NCBI GenBank assembly: GCA_016186625.1 | Contig: JACPLG010000009.1 | Location: 55,048 to 76,904 of the forward strand | Direction: 5' to 3' | DNA from: Candidatus Levyibacteriota bacterium | Lineage (GTDB): Bacteria; Patescibacteria; Microgenomatia; Levybacterales; UBA12049 | DNA: 21,857 nucleotides | In this document: in pieces, positions 6,042 through 13,142 of the stretch | Layout of the letters: each line of letters opens with the position of its first letter | Position numbering within the stretch: position 1 is the stretch's first letter | Notes under the pieces: model-generated | The model's input: the letters and a program-made list of their open reading frames with translations, nothing else | What the model was told of the DNA's origin: nothing | Database searches by the model: none | Program-made: the position numbers and the translations under genes

Positions 6042-7055
6042 TTATGGTTCTGGAAATTTCTTGCAGAATCCTCTGACTTCAGAAGCAATTTTAGCAAGTT
6101 TTTTGTTTTTTGCAACTCTTATTTTAAAATCCTTGATAAATTTTGATCTTTCTTCTTTATTTGTAGGCAATTTTTCGTTTTCCACTTCTTTAATAACCAT
6201 TTCAAACCATTTAGCTATTTTAACCATTTCACGCTCTCTCATTCCCCGAGTAGTTATTGCCGGTGTTCCCAGCCGAATTCCGGCCGGATAAAATGGCGGA
6301 TTTGGATCAAATGGCACGCCGTTTTTGTTAACTACAATTCCTGCAGCCTCAAGTGCGAGGGCCGCCACAGAACCATTGACTCCTCTATTTCTAAGATCAA
6401 TTAATATTAAATGGTTGTCCGATCCGCCGCTTACCAAATCAAAACCATAACCATTTAGCTCTTTTGCAAGCGCTTTTGAATTGGCAACAATCTGCTCCGC
6501 ATACTTTTTGAACGCTGCCGAACTGGCTTCTTTAAGAGCAACAGCTATTGCAGCGGTCTGATTGTCATGCGGCCCTCCCTGCAAACCCGGAATAATTGCG
6601 CTGTCAATCTTTTTTCCTAAATCCGGATCTTTTTTTAGTCCTTTATTTGTCACCATTATAATTGCTCCCCTGGGTCCTCTTAAGGTCTTATGGGTTGTAG
6701 TTGTGACAATGTGTGCATGGGCAATCGGTGAGGGGTGTACGCCTGCAACCACCAAACCGGCAATGTGAGAGATATCCGCGAGTAAAAATGCACCAACTTT
6801 ATCAGCAATTTCAGCAAACTTTTTAAAATCAATTATTCGCGGATACGCAGTAAACCCGCAGATTATTAATTTTGGCTTTTCTTTTTTTGCAAGCTTCTCA
6901 ATTGCTGCCCAGTCAAATGTTCCGTCTTTTTTTAATTCGTATTGGACCGAACGGAAAAAAGTAGAGGAAAAAGTCTTTGGCGCACCATGTGTTAAATGTC
7001 CTCCGAATGCCAGGGAGAGACCCATCAATGTCTCACCCGGTTTTAAAACTGCCAT
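6042..7055 (-). CDS. glyA: Serine hydroxymethyltransferase, C-terminal part (interrupted gene)
   Basis: GlyA is a PLP enzyme that converts serine and tetrahydrofolate to glycine and methylene-tetrahydrofolate, the one-carbon donor for ThyA. This part carries the large PLP domain: GGHLTHGAP, then LLADISHIAGLVVAG (the PLP-contacting Asp and His), and TTTTHKTLRGPRG with the Schiff-base lysine at fragment residue 123. SGGSDNHLILIDLR and GIRLGTPAITTRG follow. In-frame family sequence (VPFANVQALSGAPANSAVE) continues upstream of ATG 7055 right up to the stop at 7113-7115, so ATG 7055 is not a natural start. The frame is intact across the junction; only the stop and a missing ~22 codons separate it from the N-terminal part. 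Confidence 0.88.
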   Translation of the reverse strand: MAVLKPGETLMGLSLAFGGHLTHGAPKTFSSTFFRSVQYELKKDGTFDWAAIEKLAKKEKPKLIICGFTAYPRIIDFKKFAEIADKVGAFLLADISHIAGLVVAGVHPSPIAHAHIVTTTTHKTLRGPRGAIIMVTNKGLKKDPDLGKKIDSAIIPGLQGGPHDNQTAAIAVALKEASSAAFKKYAEQIVANSKALAKELNGYGFDLVSGGSDNHLILIDLRNRGVNGSVAALALEAAGIVVNKNGVPFDPNPPFYPAGIRLGTPAITTRGMREREMVKIAKWFEMVIKEVENEKLPTNKEERSKFIKDFKIRVAKNKKLAKIASEVRGFCKKFPEP

Positions 7056-7112
7056 CTCAACTGCACTATTTGCCGGAGCTCCTGACAGCGCCTGGACATT
7101 GGCAAAAGGAAC

Positions 7113-7295
7113 TTAATAGCGCCTTCTGGGATATCCTTCTGAATATTTATTGTTAAGGACTGTTCCAAGCGATTGTAAAACTGCTTGTGAGGTGTAGTTT
7201 TCCGAGGGAATCATTTCAAGGACATCTCTTTGCCTCTCTTCTTCTTTCTTTACCAACTTATAAATCTGCGGATCCGTCTTCCTTAAATTATTCAT
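7113..7295 (-). CDS. glyA: Serine hydroxymethyltransferase, N-terminal part (interrupted gene)
   Basis: ATG 7295 starts MNNLRKTDPQIYKLVKKEEE, then LEMIPSENYTSQAVLQSLG and LNNKYSEGYPRRRY, the standard SHMT N-terminus with its substrate-binding SENY and EGYP segments. TAA follows the Tyr, in the same frame as the downstream part. Relatives continue YGGxExVDxxExLAxERAKxLFG before the segment seen next here, so about 23 residues are replaced by a stop (net loss about 66 nt). Read-through would not restore a normal enzyme because the missing residues lie at the active site. It could be a true deletion or an assembly error. The gene has its own promoter at 7341-7369. Confidence 0.88.
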   Translation of the reverse strand: MNNLRKTDPQIYKLVKKEEERQRDVLEMIPSENYTSQAVLQSLGTVLNNKYSEGYPRRRY

Positions 7296-7340
7296 CGCTT
7301 GACCAATTACTAGTGGCTAATTGCTAGTTACTACGTTTGG

Positions 7341-7369
7341 AGTATATTAAAAGGTTTAACTAAGTGCAA
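7341..7369 (-). promoter_or_regulatory. Promoter of glyA
   Basis: Minus strand TTGCAC, 17-nt spacer, TATACT, with a leader of roughly 40 nt to ATG 7295. The leader contains two copies of an ACTAGnAATT motif and no clear Shine-Dalgarno. The rest of the glyA-guaA spacer (7370-7518) is degenerate CTTCTATCTTC-type repeat with no gene. Confidence 0.65.
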
Positions 7370-7518
7370 CAAGGAAATTGACAAGCCCTTTGACGATGGA
7401 TGATAGATCGTAGATGATAGAATTTTTGAGATTAGAAAATAGAAAGCAGAAATTCAATCTTCCAGCTTCTATCTTCGGAGATCTACCTTCAACCTTCTAT
7501 ATTCTACCGTCCAGTAAG

Positions 7519-9063
7519 CTACTCCCACTCCATTGTTGCCGGGGGCTTTGATGTGATGTCGTAAACTACGCGGGAGACATTTGGAACTTCATTAACAATT
7601 CTCGCTGCGATTTTTTCCAAGATCGGAAACGGAACCCTGGCGATTTCTGCAGACATTCTATCTTTAGAATTGACTATTCGAACCGCCACTACTTCTCCAT
7701 AAAATCTTCCATCCCCTTTTACACCGGTGCTATTTGTCCCGGTCATTACTGACCAGCATTGAAAAACTTTTTTATACCAGCCGGATTTTCTCATTTCCTC
7801 TACCACTATCCCATCCGCCTGGACTTGTTTGGCCAGCCGCTCTTTCGTTACCTCACCAACAATTCTCACTGCATGTCCGGGTCCGGGAAACGGCTGTTGA
7901 TATATAGCATCCCTAGGCAAACCGATCTTAACTCCAATCTCCCTAACCTGATCTGTATAAAAATATCGCAAAGGCTCTAAGAGTTTGAACTTCATTTTTT
8001 TTGGAAGTCCTCCTACGTTATGATGGCTCTTTATGTATGCGGACCTTTTGGAACCCTGGGAATGAATAAAATCTGCATAAGTTGTCCCTTGGAGCAAGTA
8101 CTTTGCATCCTTATGCTTCTTCAATTCCCGTTCAAACAATTCAATATAAAGCGCTCCGATCTTTTTTCTTTTTTCCTCAGGATCCACAACGCCTTTAAGA
8201 CGCGCAAGAAATAAATCCCGGGCGGAAATTATTTCAACAGGAACACCTAAGATTTTTGGGAATTTGTTTTTAATTCTATCGATTGTCTCCTCTCTCATCA
8301 GCCCCGAGTCAACAAAGAATGGAATAAAATTCTTGCCAATTGCCTTAGCAACTAAAGCTGCGGCAACAGCAGAATCAGTCCCTCCTGAAAAAGCACCAAT
8401 CACTTTTTTATTGCCCACTTTTTCTTTAATTTCAGAGACCATCTCCTCAACGTTTAACTTCTGGGGATGGAGAGAAAGATTGCAAATTCTTGTTGCAAAA
8501 TTAGCAAGCATTTCGCTTCCATGCTCTGAATGGTGTGCCTCAGGATGAAATTGGACTCCAAACAATTTGTCCCCAACATTTTCAACTGCCGCATATTTAA
8601 CTGTTTCAGTTTTTGCGACTGAGGAAAAGCCGCGCGGCATTTTTCTAACGCTGTCCCCGTGGGATTCAATTACTTTTGTGTATGTTGGCAGGCCGTAAAA
8701 TAGGCTGTCGAACTTTAAAACAGTCAGAATTGTCGGGCCATATTCTTTGTCAGCGGATTCCACCTCGCCTCCCAATAAATGCGCCATTAATTGCCAGCCG
8801 TAACAAATTCCTAAAATTGGAATTCCAAGATTGAAAATTTTCTTATCAATTGTTGGAGCACCAATTTCATAGACAGAAGCCGGTCCTCCCGAGAAGATAA
8901 TGCCTTGTGGCTTTTTACGTGAGCAAACCCTAAAGGATTCATCCGGATCAATGAGTGAGGAGTCAACCCCTAAATCCTTGAGTCTTCGAGTTATTAAATG
9001 GGCAGTTTGCCCACCAAAGTCTACGACAAAAATTTTCCCTCTATTGATAGTTTTTCCCGCCAT
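7519..9063 (-). CDS. guaA: GMP synthase (glutamine-hydrolysing)
   Basis: GuaA converts XMP to GMP using ATP and glutamine-derived ammonia. Residues 11-195 form the class I amidotransferase with the full triad: C87 in GICYGWQ, H173 and E175 in FHPEAH. Residues 205-400 form the ATP pyrophosphatase with the P-loop SGGTDS (226-231; most relatives have SGGVDS) and the family block KSHHNVGGLPKKMKFKLLEP. The C-terminal dimerisation domain ends in KPPATMEWE, the conserved XMP-site tail. At 514 residues the length is normal. ATG 9063 overlaps the end of guaB by 23 nt, so the two are co-transcribed and probably coupled. The identification is secure. Confidence 0.98.
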   Translation of the reverse strand: MAGKTINRGKIFVVDFGGQTAHLITRRLKDLGVDSSLIDPDESFRVCSRKKPQGIIFSGGPASVYEIGAPTIDKKIFNLGIPILGICYGWQLMAHLLGGEVESADKEYGPTILTVLKFDSLFYGLPTYTKVIESHGDSVRKMPRGFSSVAKTETVKYAAVENVGDKLFGVQFHPEAHHSEHGSEMLANFATRICNLSLHPQKLNVEEMVSEIKEKVGNKKVIGAFSGGTDSAVAAALVAKAIGKNFIPFFVDSGLMREETIDRIKNKFPKILGVPVEIISARDLFLARLKGVVDPEEKRKKIGALYIELFERELKKHKDAKYLLQGTTYADFIHSQGSKRSAYIKSHHNVGGLPKKMKFKLLEPLRYFYTDQVREIGVKIGLPRDAIYQQPFPGPGHAVRIVGEVTKERLAKQVQADGIVVEEMRKSGWYKKVFQCWSVMTGTNSTGVKGDGRFYGEVVAVRIVNSKDRMSAEIARVPFPILEKIAARIVNEVPNVSRVVYDITSKPPATMEWE

Positions 9064-10189
9064 TTGTAATTAGAACCGAATGCGGATGTGATTCATTAAG
9101 CGAAGCTTGAGTAATTTGGATAAACTTTGCCTTTTCAGCTAATTCCTTTAAATTCTTCGCCCCAACATAATACATTCCGGACTTTATTCCACCAAGTGCC
9201 TGGTCAAGCAAAGTCTTGACCGTCCCCTTTACGGGAACCAATCCCTCAACGCCCTCCGACACCAAAACTTTGTCCTTGTAACTTTTCCCATGAAACTCTC
9301 CTTCTGATTTTATTTTTGCTCCCTTTTCCATGGCACCGGCTGAGCCCATTCCGCGGTAAGATTTAAATAAATAAAACTTTTTGTTTTTCTCAAAAATACT
9401 TTGAAATCTATGAGGCACTTGTTCTTTTGTTAATCGAACTTTTTCCCCGGGTGACTCTTGCGCCGAAGCAAAAAAACTCCCCATCATAACTGTACTTGCC
9501 CCAAGTGAGAGAGCTTTTACCATATCTCCTGAATATTTAATTCCTCCGTCTGCAATAACAGGAATGCCGAACTTTCGAGCAATTCGAACAGTATCTAAAA
9601 CTGCTGTCACCTGAGGCACTCCCATTCCGGAAATTACTCTTGTTGTACAAATCGCACCTGGACCCATACCCACTCGTAATCCATCAGCTCCAGCTCCTAT
9701 TAATGCCTTTGCTCCATCAAAAGTAGCAATATTTCCGGCAATAACTTCCATTTTTGGAAAATTCTTTTTAATGTATTTCGTAGTTTCTATAACTCCTTTT
9801 GAGTATCCGTGGGCTGAGTCAACAACAATTACATCTGCTCCAGCTTTAATTAATGCCTCAACTCTTACTTCAAACCCTTTGCTTGCGCCTATTGCTGCTC
9901 CAACCAATAACTTTTCTTTTTTTACCTTATTAACTTCTTTTGCCTCGTCCTCAATCGTTAGATTTCTATGGATTATTCCAATACCGCCCAGCCTTGCTAA
10001 TTCAATTGCTAACTTACTTTCTGTAACCGTGTCCATGGGAGCAGAAACAAATGGGGATTTTAAGGAAATGTTCTTTGTTAATTTTGTCGATAAATCTATT
10101 TCCGAACGAGAGAATCCAGCATATCCTGGAACAAGCAAAATATCATCAAAAGTCAAGGCTAGGGGAAAAGAATTTTTTTGGCGGTCCAT
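9041..10189 (-). CDS. guaB: IMP dehydrogenase without CBS domains
   Basis: Predicted to oxidise IMP to XMP for GuaA. The (beta/alpha)8 barrel is clear: LTFDDILLVP (12-21), SAPMDTVTE (49-57), GIGIIHRN (69-76), the catalytic cysteine C181 in GPGAICTTR, IADGGIKYSGD (212-222) and YRGMGSAGAM (278-287). The CBS pair usually placed after IIHRN is absent, so the protein has 382 residues, not about 490. The mobile flap after GAM lacks the Arg-Tyr dyad (RYFQ in E. coli) that activates water in IMPDH; it reads EKGAKIKSEGEFHGKSYKDK. GMP reductases also lack that dyad, but the other motifs and the C-terminus (ASLNESHPHSVLIT) are IMPDH-like, and the neighbour is guaA. The general family is certain; the direction of reaction is likely but open. 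Confidence 0.9.
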   Translation of the reverse strand: MDRQKNSFPLALTFDDILLVPGYAGFSRSEIDLSTKLTKNISLKSPFVSAPMDTVTESKLAIELARLGGIGIIHRNLTIEDEAKEVNKVKKEKLLVGAAIGASKGFEVRVEALIKAGADVIVVDSAHGYSKGVIETTKYIKKNFPKMEVIAGNIATFDGAKALIGAGADGLRVGMGPGAICTTRVISGMGVPQVTAVLDTVRIARKFGIPVIADGGIKYSGDMVKALSLGASTVMMGSFFASAQESPGEKVRLTKEQVPHRFQSIFEKNKKFYLFKSYRGMGSAGAMEKGAKIKSEGEFHGKSYKDKVLVSEGVEGLVPVKGTVKTLLDQALGGIKSGMYYVGAKNLKELAEKAKFIQITQASLNESHPHSVLITNGGKNYQ

Positions 10190-10196
10190 AATTAAT

Positions 10197-10223
10197 ATTA
10201 TAATGTTTGGGTCGATTTGTCAA
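10197..10223 (-). promoter_or_regulatory. Promoter of guaB-guaA
   Basis: Minus strand TTGACA, 15-nt spacer, TATAAT. An overlapping TAATAT at 17-nt spacing is the alternative -10. TATAAT ends 7 nt before ATG 10189, so the mRNA would be leaderless or nearly so. Confidence 0.7.
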
Positions 10224-10254
10224 TAAAAAACATGTCCCAAATTAGGTCGAAGGA

Positions 10255-10764
10255 TTATTTTGATAATTCTAAAAAGGTGTAGTTATATTCTCCCGATTTT
10301 CCTTGATGCTTAGACAAAACTCTTTTAAACTTTGAATAATCCGGGAAAAAAGTATCAGCGCCAAAATCTCCCTCAACAATAGTCAGGTGCAAAACATCCA
10401 CGAGATCTTTCTCTAATGCTTCTTTGAAAACCTGTCCCCCGCCAAAAACAATTATCTCCTCACTCCCCGGACTTTTCTTAGCAACTTCAATCGCCTTTTC
10501 AAGCGACCCCATCACATAGCCTTCCAGGGTCTCTCCCTGGAAGGCTAAATCTGGAATCTGGAATTCTGGATTTTTGGTTATTATAATGTTCGTTCGCCCA
10601 AGCAAAACGCGGCCGATTGATTCAAAAGTCCGGCGGCCCATTATAATAGGATGCCCCATTGTCAGCTTTTTCATCCTCTCAAAATCTTCAGGGATTTTGA
10701 AAAGAAGTTGATTATTTTTCCCAAGTCCTCTTTTACTATCAATCGCCGCAACAATACTAACCAT
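10255..10764 (-). CDS. folA: Dihydrofolate reductase
   Basis: FolA regenerates tetrahydrofolate from the dihydrofolate produced by ThyA. The sequence shows MVSIVAAIDSKRGLGKNNQL, the catalytic acid D27 in IPEDFERMKKLT, IIMGRRTFESIG (40-51) and the NADPH-binding IIVFGGGQVFKEAL. The length is 169 residues. Between RTNIIITKNPEF and SLEKAIEVAKK there is an insert of about 15 residues (around 69-83). Its core, LAFQGETLEGY, is encoded by a perfect 13-bp-arm inverted repeat (10517-10547). The insert falls in a surface loop between strands in known DHFR folds, so activity may survive. The gene is divergent from the P60-like gene, and the promoters overlap. Confidence 0.96.
   Translation of the reverse strand: MVSIVAAIDSKRGLGKNNQLLFKIPEDFERMKKLTMGHPIIMGRRTFESIGRVLLGRTNIIITKNPEFQIPDLAFQGETLEGYVMGSLEKAIEVAKKSPGSEEIIVFGGGQVFKEALEKDLVDVLHLTIVEGDFGADTFFPDYSKFKRVLSKHQGKSGEYNYTFLELSK
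10517..10547. repeat. Perfect inverted repeat embedded in folA
   Basis: The arms TAGCCTTCCAGGG (10517-10529) and CCCTGGAAGGCTA (10535-10547) are exact reverse complements with a 5-nt loop. The bases just beyond (10548-10575) are a tandem TCTGGAAT/TTCTGGAT run. The whole stretch is in frame and matches the extra residues of this DHFR. Confidence 0.9.
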
Positions 10765-10792
10765 TGATTTATCGCTATCAAACGATTATATT
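10764..10792 (+). promoter_or_regulatory. Possible promoter of the P60-cofE pair
   Basis: Plus strand TTGATT, 17-nt spacer, TATATT. It overlaps the folA promoter back to back, and its -35 overlaps the folA start codon. An AGAGG lies at 10803-10807. Confidence 0.4.
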
Positions 10793-10813
10793 ATACAGCG
10801 AAAGAGGTAACAA
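10785..10813 (-). promoter_or_regulatory. Promoter of folA
   Basis: Minus strand TTGTTA, 17-nt spacer, TATAAT, with a second overlapping TATAAT 5 nt upstream, as at rpsB. The predicted leader is about 14 nt without a Shine-Dalgarno. Confidence 0.6.
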
Positions 10814-11326
10814 AAGTTCAATATAGAAAGAAGGCAACTCCCAATCCCTTATAGACTGGAGGTTCATCCAGGAAATACTTCGATTCAAGAAGCAAGACAA
10901 AACGCCCTAGAAGGAATGAATTGTCAGCTTTTTTTAGGTGTTATTGTTAAGTCTATGGGCAGAAGTATTTTGGAAGTTCCCCGTTCAGCAGAATTATTCG
11001 AGGATCTTGAGCATACTCAATTTGTTGAAGATTTATCAGAATCCCAAACAGGAGACATAATCTTTTTAACTGATGATTCAATAGAAAGCGATCCCATGTG
11101 GTATCATGTCGGAGTAGTTTTGGTTGCTTCTGATGGTAGAAGATGGATAATTCATAATGCTAGTCACAACGGCTTCGCAGTTATAGAAAAATTAGAAGAA
11201 GCAATGTCTAATCCCATTTATGCTAGAATTGCAGGAATTAAAAGAGCAATCTCAACACATCCTGATGGCCCCGATCATGTTTTTCTGGAAGAACATGGGC
11301 TAAGTGTTTTGATCCAAACACAATGA
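10811..11326 (+). CDS. NlpC/P60-like cysteine hydrolase, start unresolved
   Basis: This resembles small NlpC/P60 or CHAP-like amidases that cut peptide or amide bonds, often in the cell wall. GMNCQLFLGVIVKSMG fits the catalytic cysteine helix, TGDIIFL the strand before the His, and YHVGVVL...WIIHNAS the His strand and its partner. ATG 10916 would put the catalytic Cys at residue 3 and discard clearly coding sequence upstream (LPIPYRLEVHPGNTSIQEAR). The frame is open back to a TAA at 10808-10810, yet between 10811 and 10916 there is no ATG, GTG or TTG; only ATA, ATC, CTG or ATT are available. Either a rare start is used or the 5' end is damaged. Its stop overlaps the cofE-like ATG (ATGA, 11323-11326). 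Confidence 0.65.
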   Translation, partial: QKFNIERRQLPIPYRLEVHPGNTSIQEARQNALEGMNCQLFLGVIVKSMGRSILEVPRSAELFEDLEHTQFVEDLSESQTGDIIFLTDDSIESDPMWYHVGVVLVASDGRRWIIHNASHNGFAVIEKLEEAMSNPIYARIAGIKRAISTHPDGPDHVFLEEHGLSVLIQTQ

Positions 11327-12066
11327 AAGTTACGGCGATAAAAACTAAAAAAGTTGAAGTTGGAGATAAGCTTTTTGCTATTTTGGATGAGTCCTTACCA
11401 AAACTAAAAGAAAAGGATGTTGTGGTTATTGCATCAAAAATTGTTGCCATAGCTCAGGGACGCGTCATTAAAAACGATGGAACAATTGATAAAACTGAGC
11501 TTATTAAAAAGGAGGCAGATCTATACCTTCCCGAAAGATATACTACTTACGGAGTCCACTTAACAATCAAAAATAATATCATAATTGCCTCAGCCGGAAT
11601 TGATGAATCAAATGGACACGGCTATTTTATTCTCTGGCCGGAAAATTTGGTGGAAGAAACTAACGGGATCTGGGATTATCTTCGAAAAAAACATAACATC
11701 AAACAATTAGGCGTTGTGGTAACGGATAGTAAACTTGCTCCAATGAGAAGAGGCGTAACTGCAATAGGAATTTCATGGTGCGGTTTTGCACCCATCAGAA
11801 GCTATGTAGGAAAGCCTGATATTTACGGAAAACCCTTGAGATTAGAAACTTTAAATATCGTGGATTGCATTGCGGCAGCTACAGTTTTGGAAATGGGTGA
11901 AGCCTATGAGCAATCACCTTTAGGAATTGTCAACGAAATAAACGAGATAAATTTTGTCGATCGACCTCCGACAAAAGATGAAATAGATGAAATGAAAATA
12001 GGTTTAGGCGAAGACGTTTTCACCAGCCTCCTCACTTCAGTTGAGTGGATCAAAGGCGGAAGCTAG
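11323..12066 (+). CDS. CofE-like gamma-glutamyl ligase (F420-0 ligase family)
   Basis: The family adds gamma-linked glutamate to a cofactor using GTP. This 247-residue protein has the whole CofE domain: DVVVIASKIVAIAQGRVI (32-49), SAGIDESNGHGYFILWP (about 90-106), LGVVVTDSKLAPMRRGV (about 128-145), then GKPLRLETLNIVDCIAAA. F420 biosynthesis is otherwise unseen here. The gene lies between folA and thyA and near glyA, which are all folate enzymes. COG1478 members have been proposed as substitutes for folylpolyglutamate synthase in bacteria without FolC. A folate-glutamylating role is therefore a reasonable inference but unproven. It is coupled to the P60-like gene by an ATGA overlap and shares a CTAG stop overlap with convergent thyA. 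Confidence 0.85.
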   Translation: MKVTAIKTKKVEVGDKLFAILDESLPKLKEKDVVVIASKIVAIAQGRVIKNDGTIDKTELIKKEADLYLPERYTTYGVHLTIKNNIIIASAGIDESNGHGYFILWPENLVEETNGIWDYLRKKHNIKQLGVVVTDSKLAPMRRGVTAIGISWCGFAPIRSYVGKPDIYGKPLRLETLNIVDCIAAATVLEMGEAYEQSPLGIVNEINEINFVDRPPTKDEIDEMKIGLGEDVFTSLLTSVEWIKGGS

Positions 12067-13049
12067 GCTGCCATGCGGCCGGTGCGCTTGTCATACAAAC
12101 CTCCGGCAATTGTAAGCTCTGCATAAATTGATGGATGTGGATTGTAATCAATAAGCGTTACATGCTCCGGTCTGAAATCTTCTAATTTCTTAACCGAGGG
12201 ATCAATTTTTATTTTTGGGAAAGGCCGCGGTTTTCTTTTTAATTGCTCTTTCATTTGCGGAATATGATTTTCATAGATATGTACGTCTCCAAAAGTGTGA
12301 ATAAATTCCCAAGGCTCAAGTCCACTAATCTTTGCCAAAATGTGAGTTAGGAGCGCGTAACTTGCAATGTTGAATGGAACACCCAGAAATAGATCCGCGC
12401 TTCTGTGATAAAGATGGAGAGACAAACGTCCGTTGCGATTACTGATTTGGTACATGTTATGGCAAATCGGAAATCTGCTTGCATCCTCATATGTTGCCAT
12501 TGTGTAAAGATATTCCGGATTCCAGGAATTAACTATTAAATTTTTGGCATTTGGGTCATCTTTAAGCTCTTTTAAAACCCACCCCAACTGATCAATGGTC
12601 CTCCCCTTTTTGCGAACGGGCCAATGCCTCCACATCTCCCCATAAATTCTTGGAAGCTCTCCGTATTTCTTTGCAAACTTCTTATCTGTTCTAATATTTT
12701 CAATAAATTCTTCCTTAGTTAAAATTTTTGATTTTTGATTTTTGATTTTTGATTTTCCTACGTATATCTTATAAGGGTAATCATCCCAGATATGGACATT
12801 GTTATCTACCAAGTATTTAATATTAGTCTGTCCTGACATAAACCAGTAAAGCTCATGAATTACACCTTTCCAGTAGACTTTTTTTGTAGTTAAAAGCGGA
12901 AAATCAGAAGTTAAATCAAATCTCATCTGGCGGCCGAATAAACTCTTCAAACGAATATTTGTCCCGCGGTCAATAATTATAATCCCATCATCCAAGATGT
13001 CCTGAGCAATGTCTAAATACTGATACTCGGGATGTTTTTGCTTCGCCAT
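12063..13049 (-). CDS. thyA: Thymidylate synthase
   Basis: ThyA methylates dUMP to dTMP with methylene-tetrahydrofolate. It has the N-terminal dUMP-phosphate loop (IDRGTNIRLKSLFG), FPLLTTKKVYWKGVIHELYW, the nucleophile C196 in SRFPICHN, LYHRSADLFLGVPFNIASYA and GDVHIYENH. Two features are odd. Residues ~98-109 (GKSKIKNQKSKI) come from a TTTTTGA tandem repeat also present in the pgl-like gene. After AELTI, where ThyA normally ends, there are 14 extra residues (AGGLYDKRTGRMAA). The ThyA C-terminus usually closes over the active site, so an extension is notable. No Shine-Dalgarno is seen. The stop overlaps that of cofE by 4 bp. The identification is secure. Confidence 0.96.
   Translation of the reverse strand: MAKQKHPEYQYLDIAQDILDDGIIIIDRGTNIRLKSLFGRQMRFDLTSDFPLLTTKKVYWKGVIHELYWFMSGQTNIKYLVDNNVHIWDDYPYKIYVGKSKIKNQKSKILTKEEFIENIRTDKKFAKKYGELPRIYGEMWRHWPVRKKGRTIDQLGWVLKELKDDPNAKNLIVNSWNPEYLYTMATYEDASRFPICHNMYQISNRNGRLSLHLYHRSADLFLGVPFNIASYALLTHILAKISGLEPWEFIHTFGDVHIYENHIPQMKEQLKRKPRPFPKIKIDPSVKKLEDFRPEHVTLIDYNPHPSIYAELTIAGGLYDKRTGRMAA
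12724..12757 (-). repeat. TTTTTGA tandem repeat embedded in thyA
   Basis: Four to five 7-nt TTTTTGA units lie within thyA. 23 nt are identical to 273-295 in the pgl-like gene. In both genes the minus-strand frame gives NQKSKI. Confidence 0.75.
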
Positions 13050-13142
13050 AACTTAAAGTTTAAAGTTAAAAATTAAAAGTTTCAGTTGTAAGTTTACAAT
13101 TTTTAATTTTGAATTACAATTTTTAACTTTGGATTTTGAATT
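13050..13142. repeat. AT-rich spacer upstream of thyA
   Basis: Low-complexity TTTAAAGTT/AATTTTTAA repeats occupy the whole gap between thyA and the dUTPase-like gene. No ORF, Shine-Dalgarno or convincing promoter is visible in it. Confidence 0.5.

Noticed and set aside
7113..7115. Stop-codon recoding in glyA
   Set aside because: Read-through of TAA would still lack about 22 codons of conserved sequence, so recoding does not explain it.
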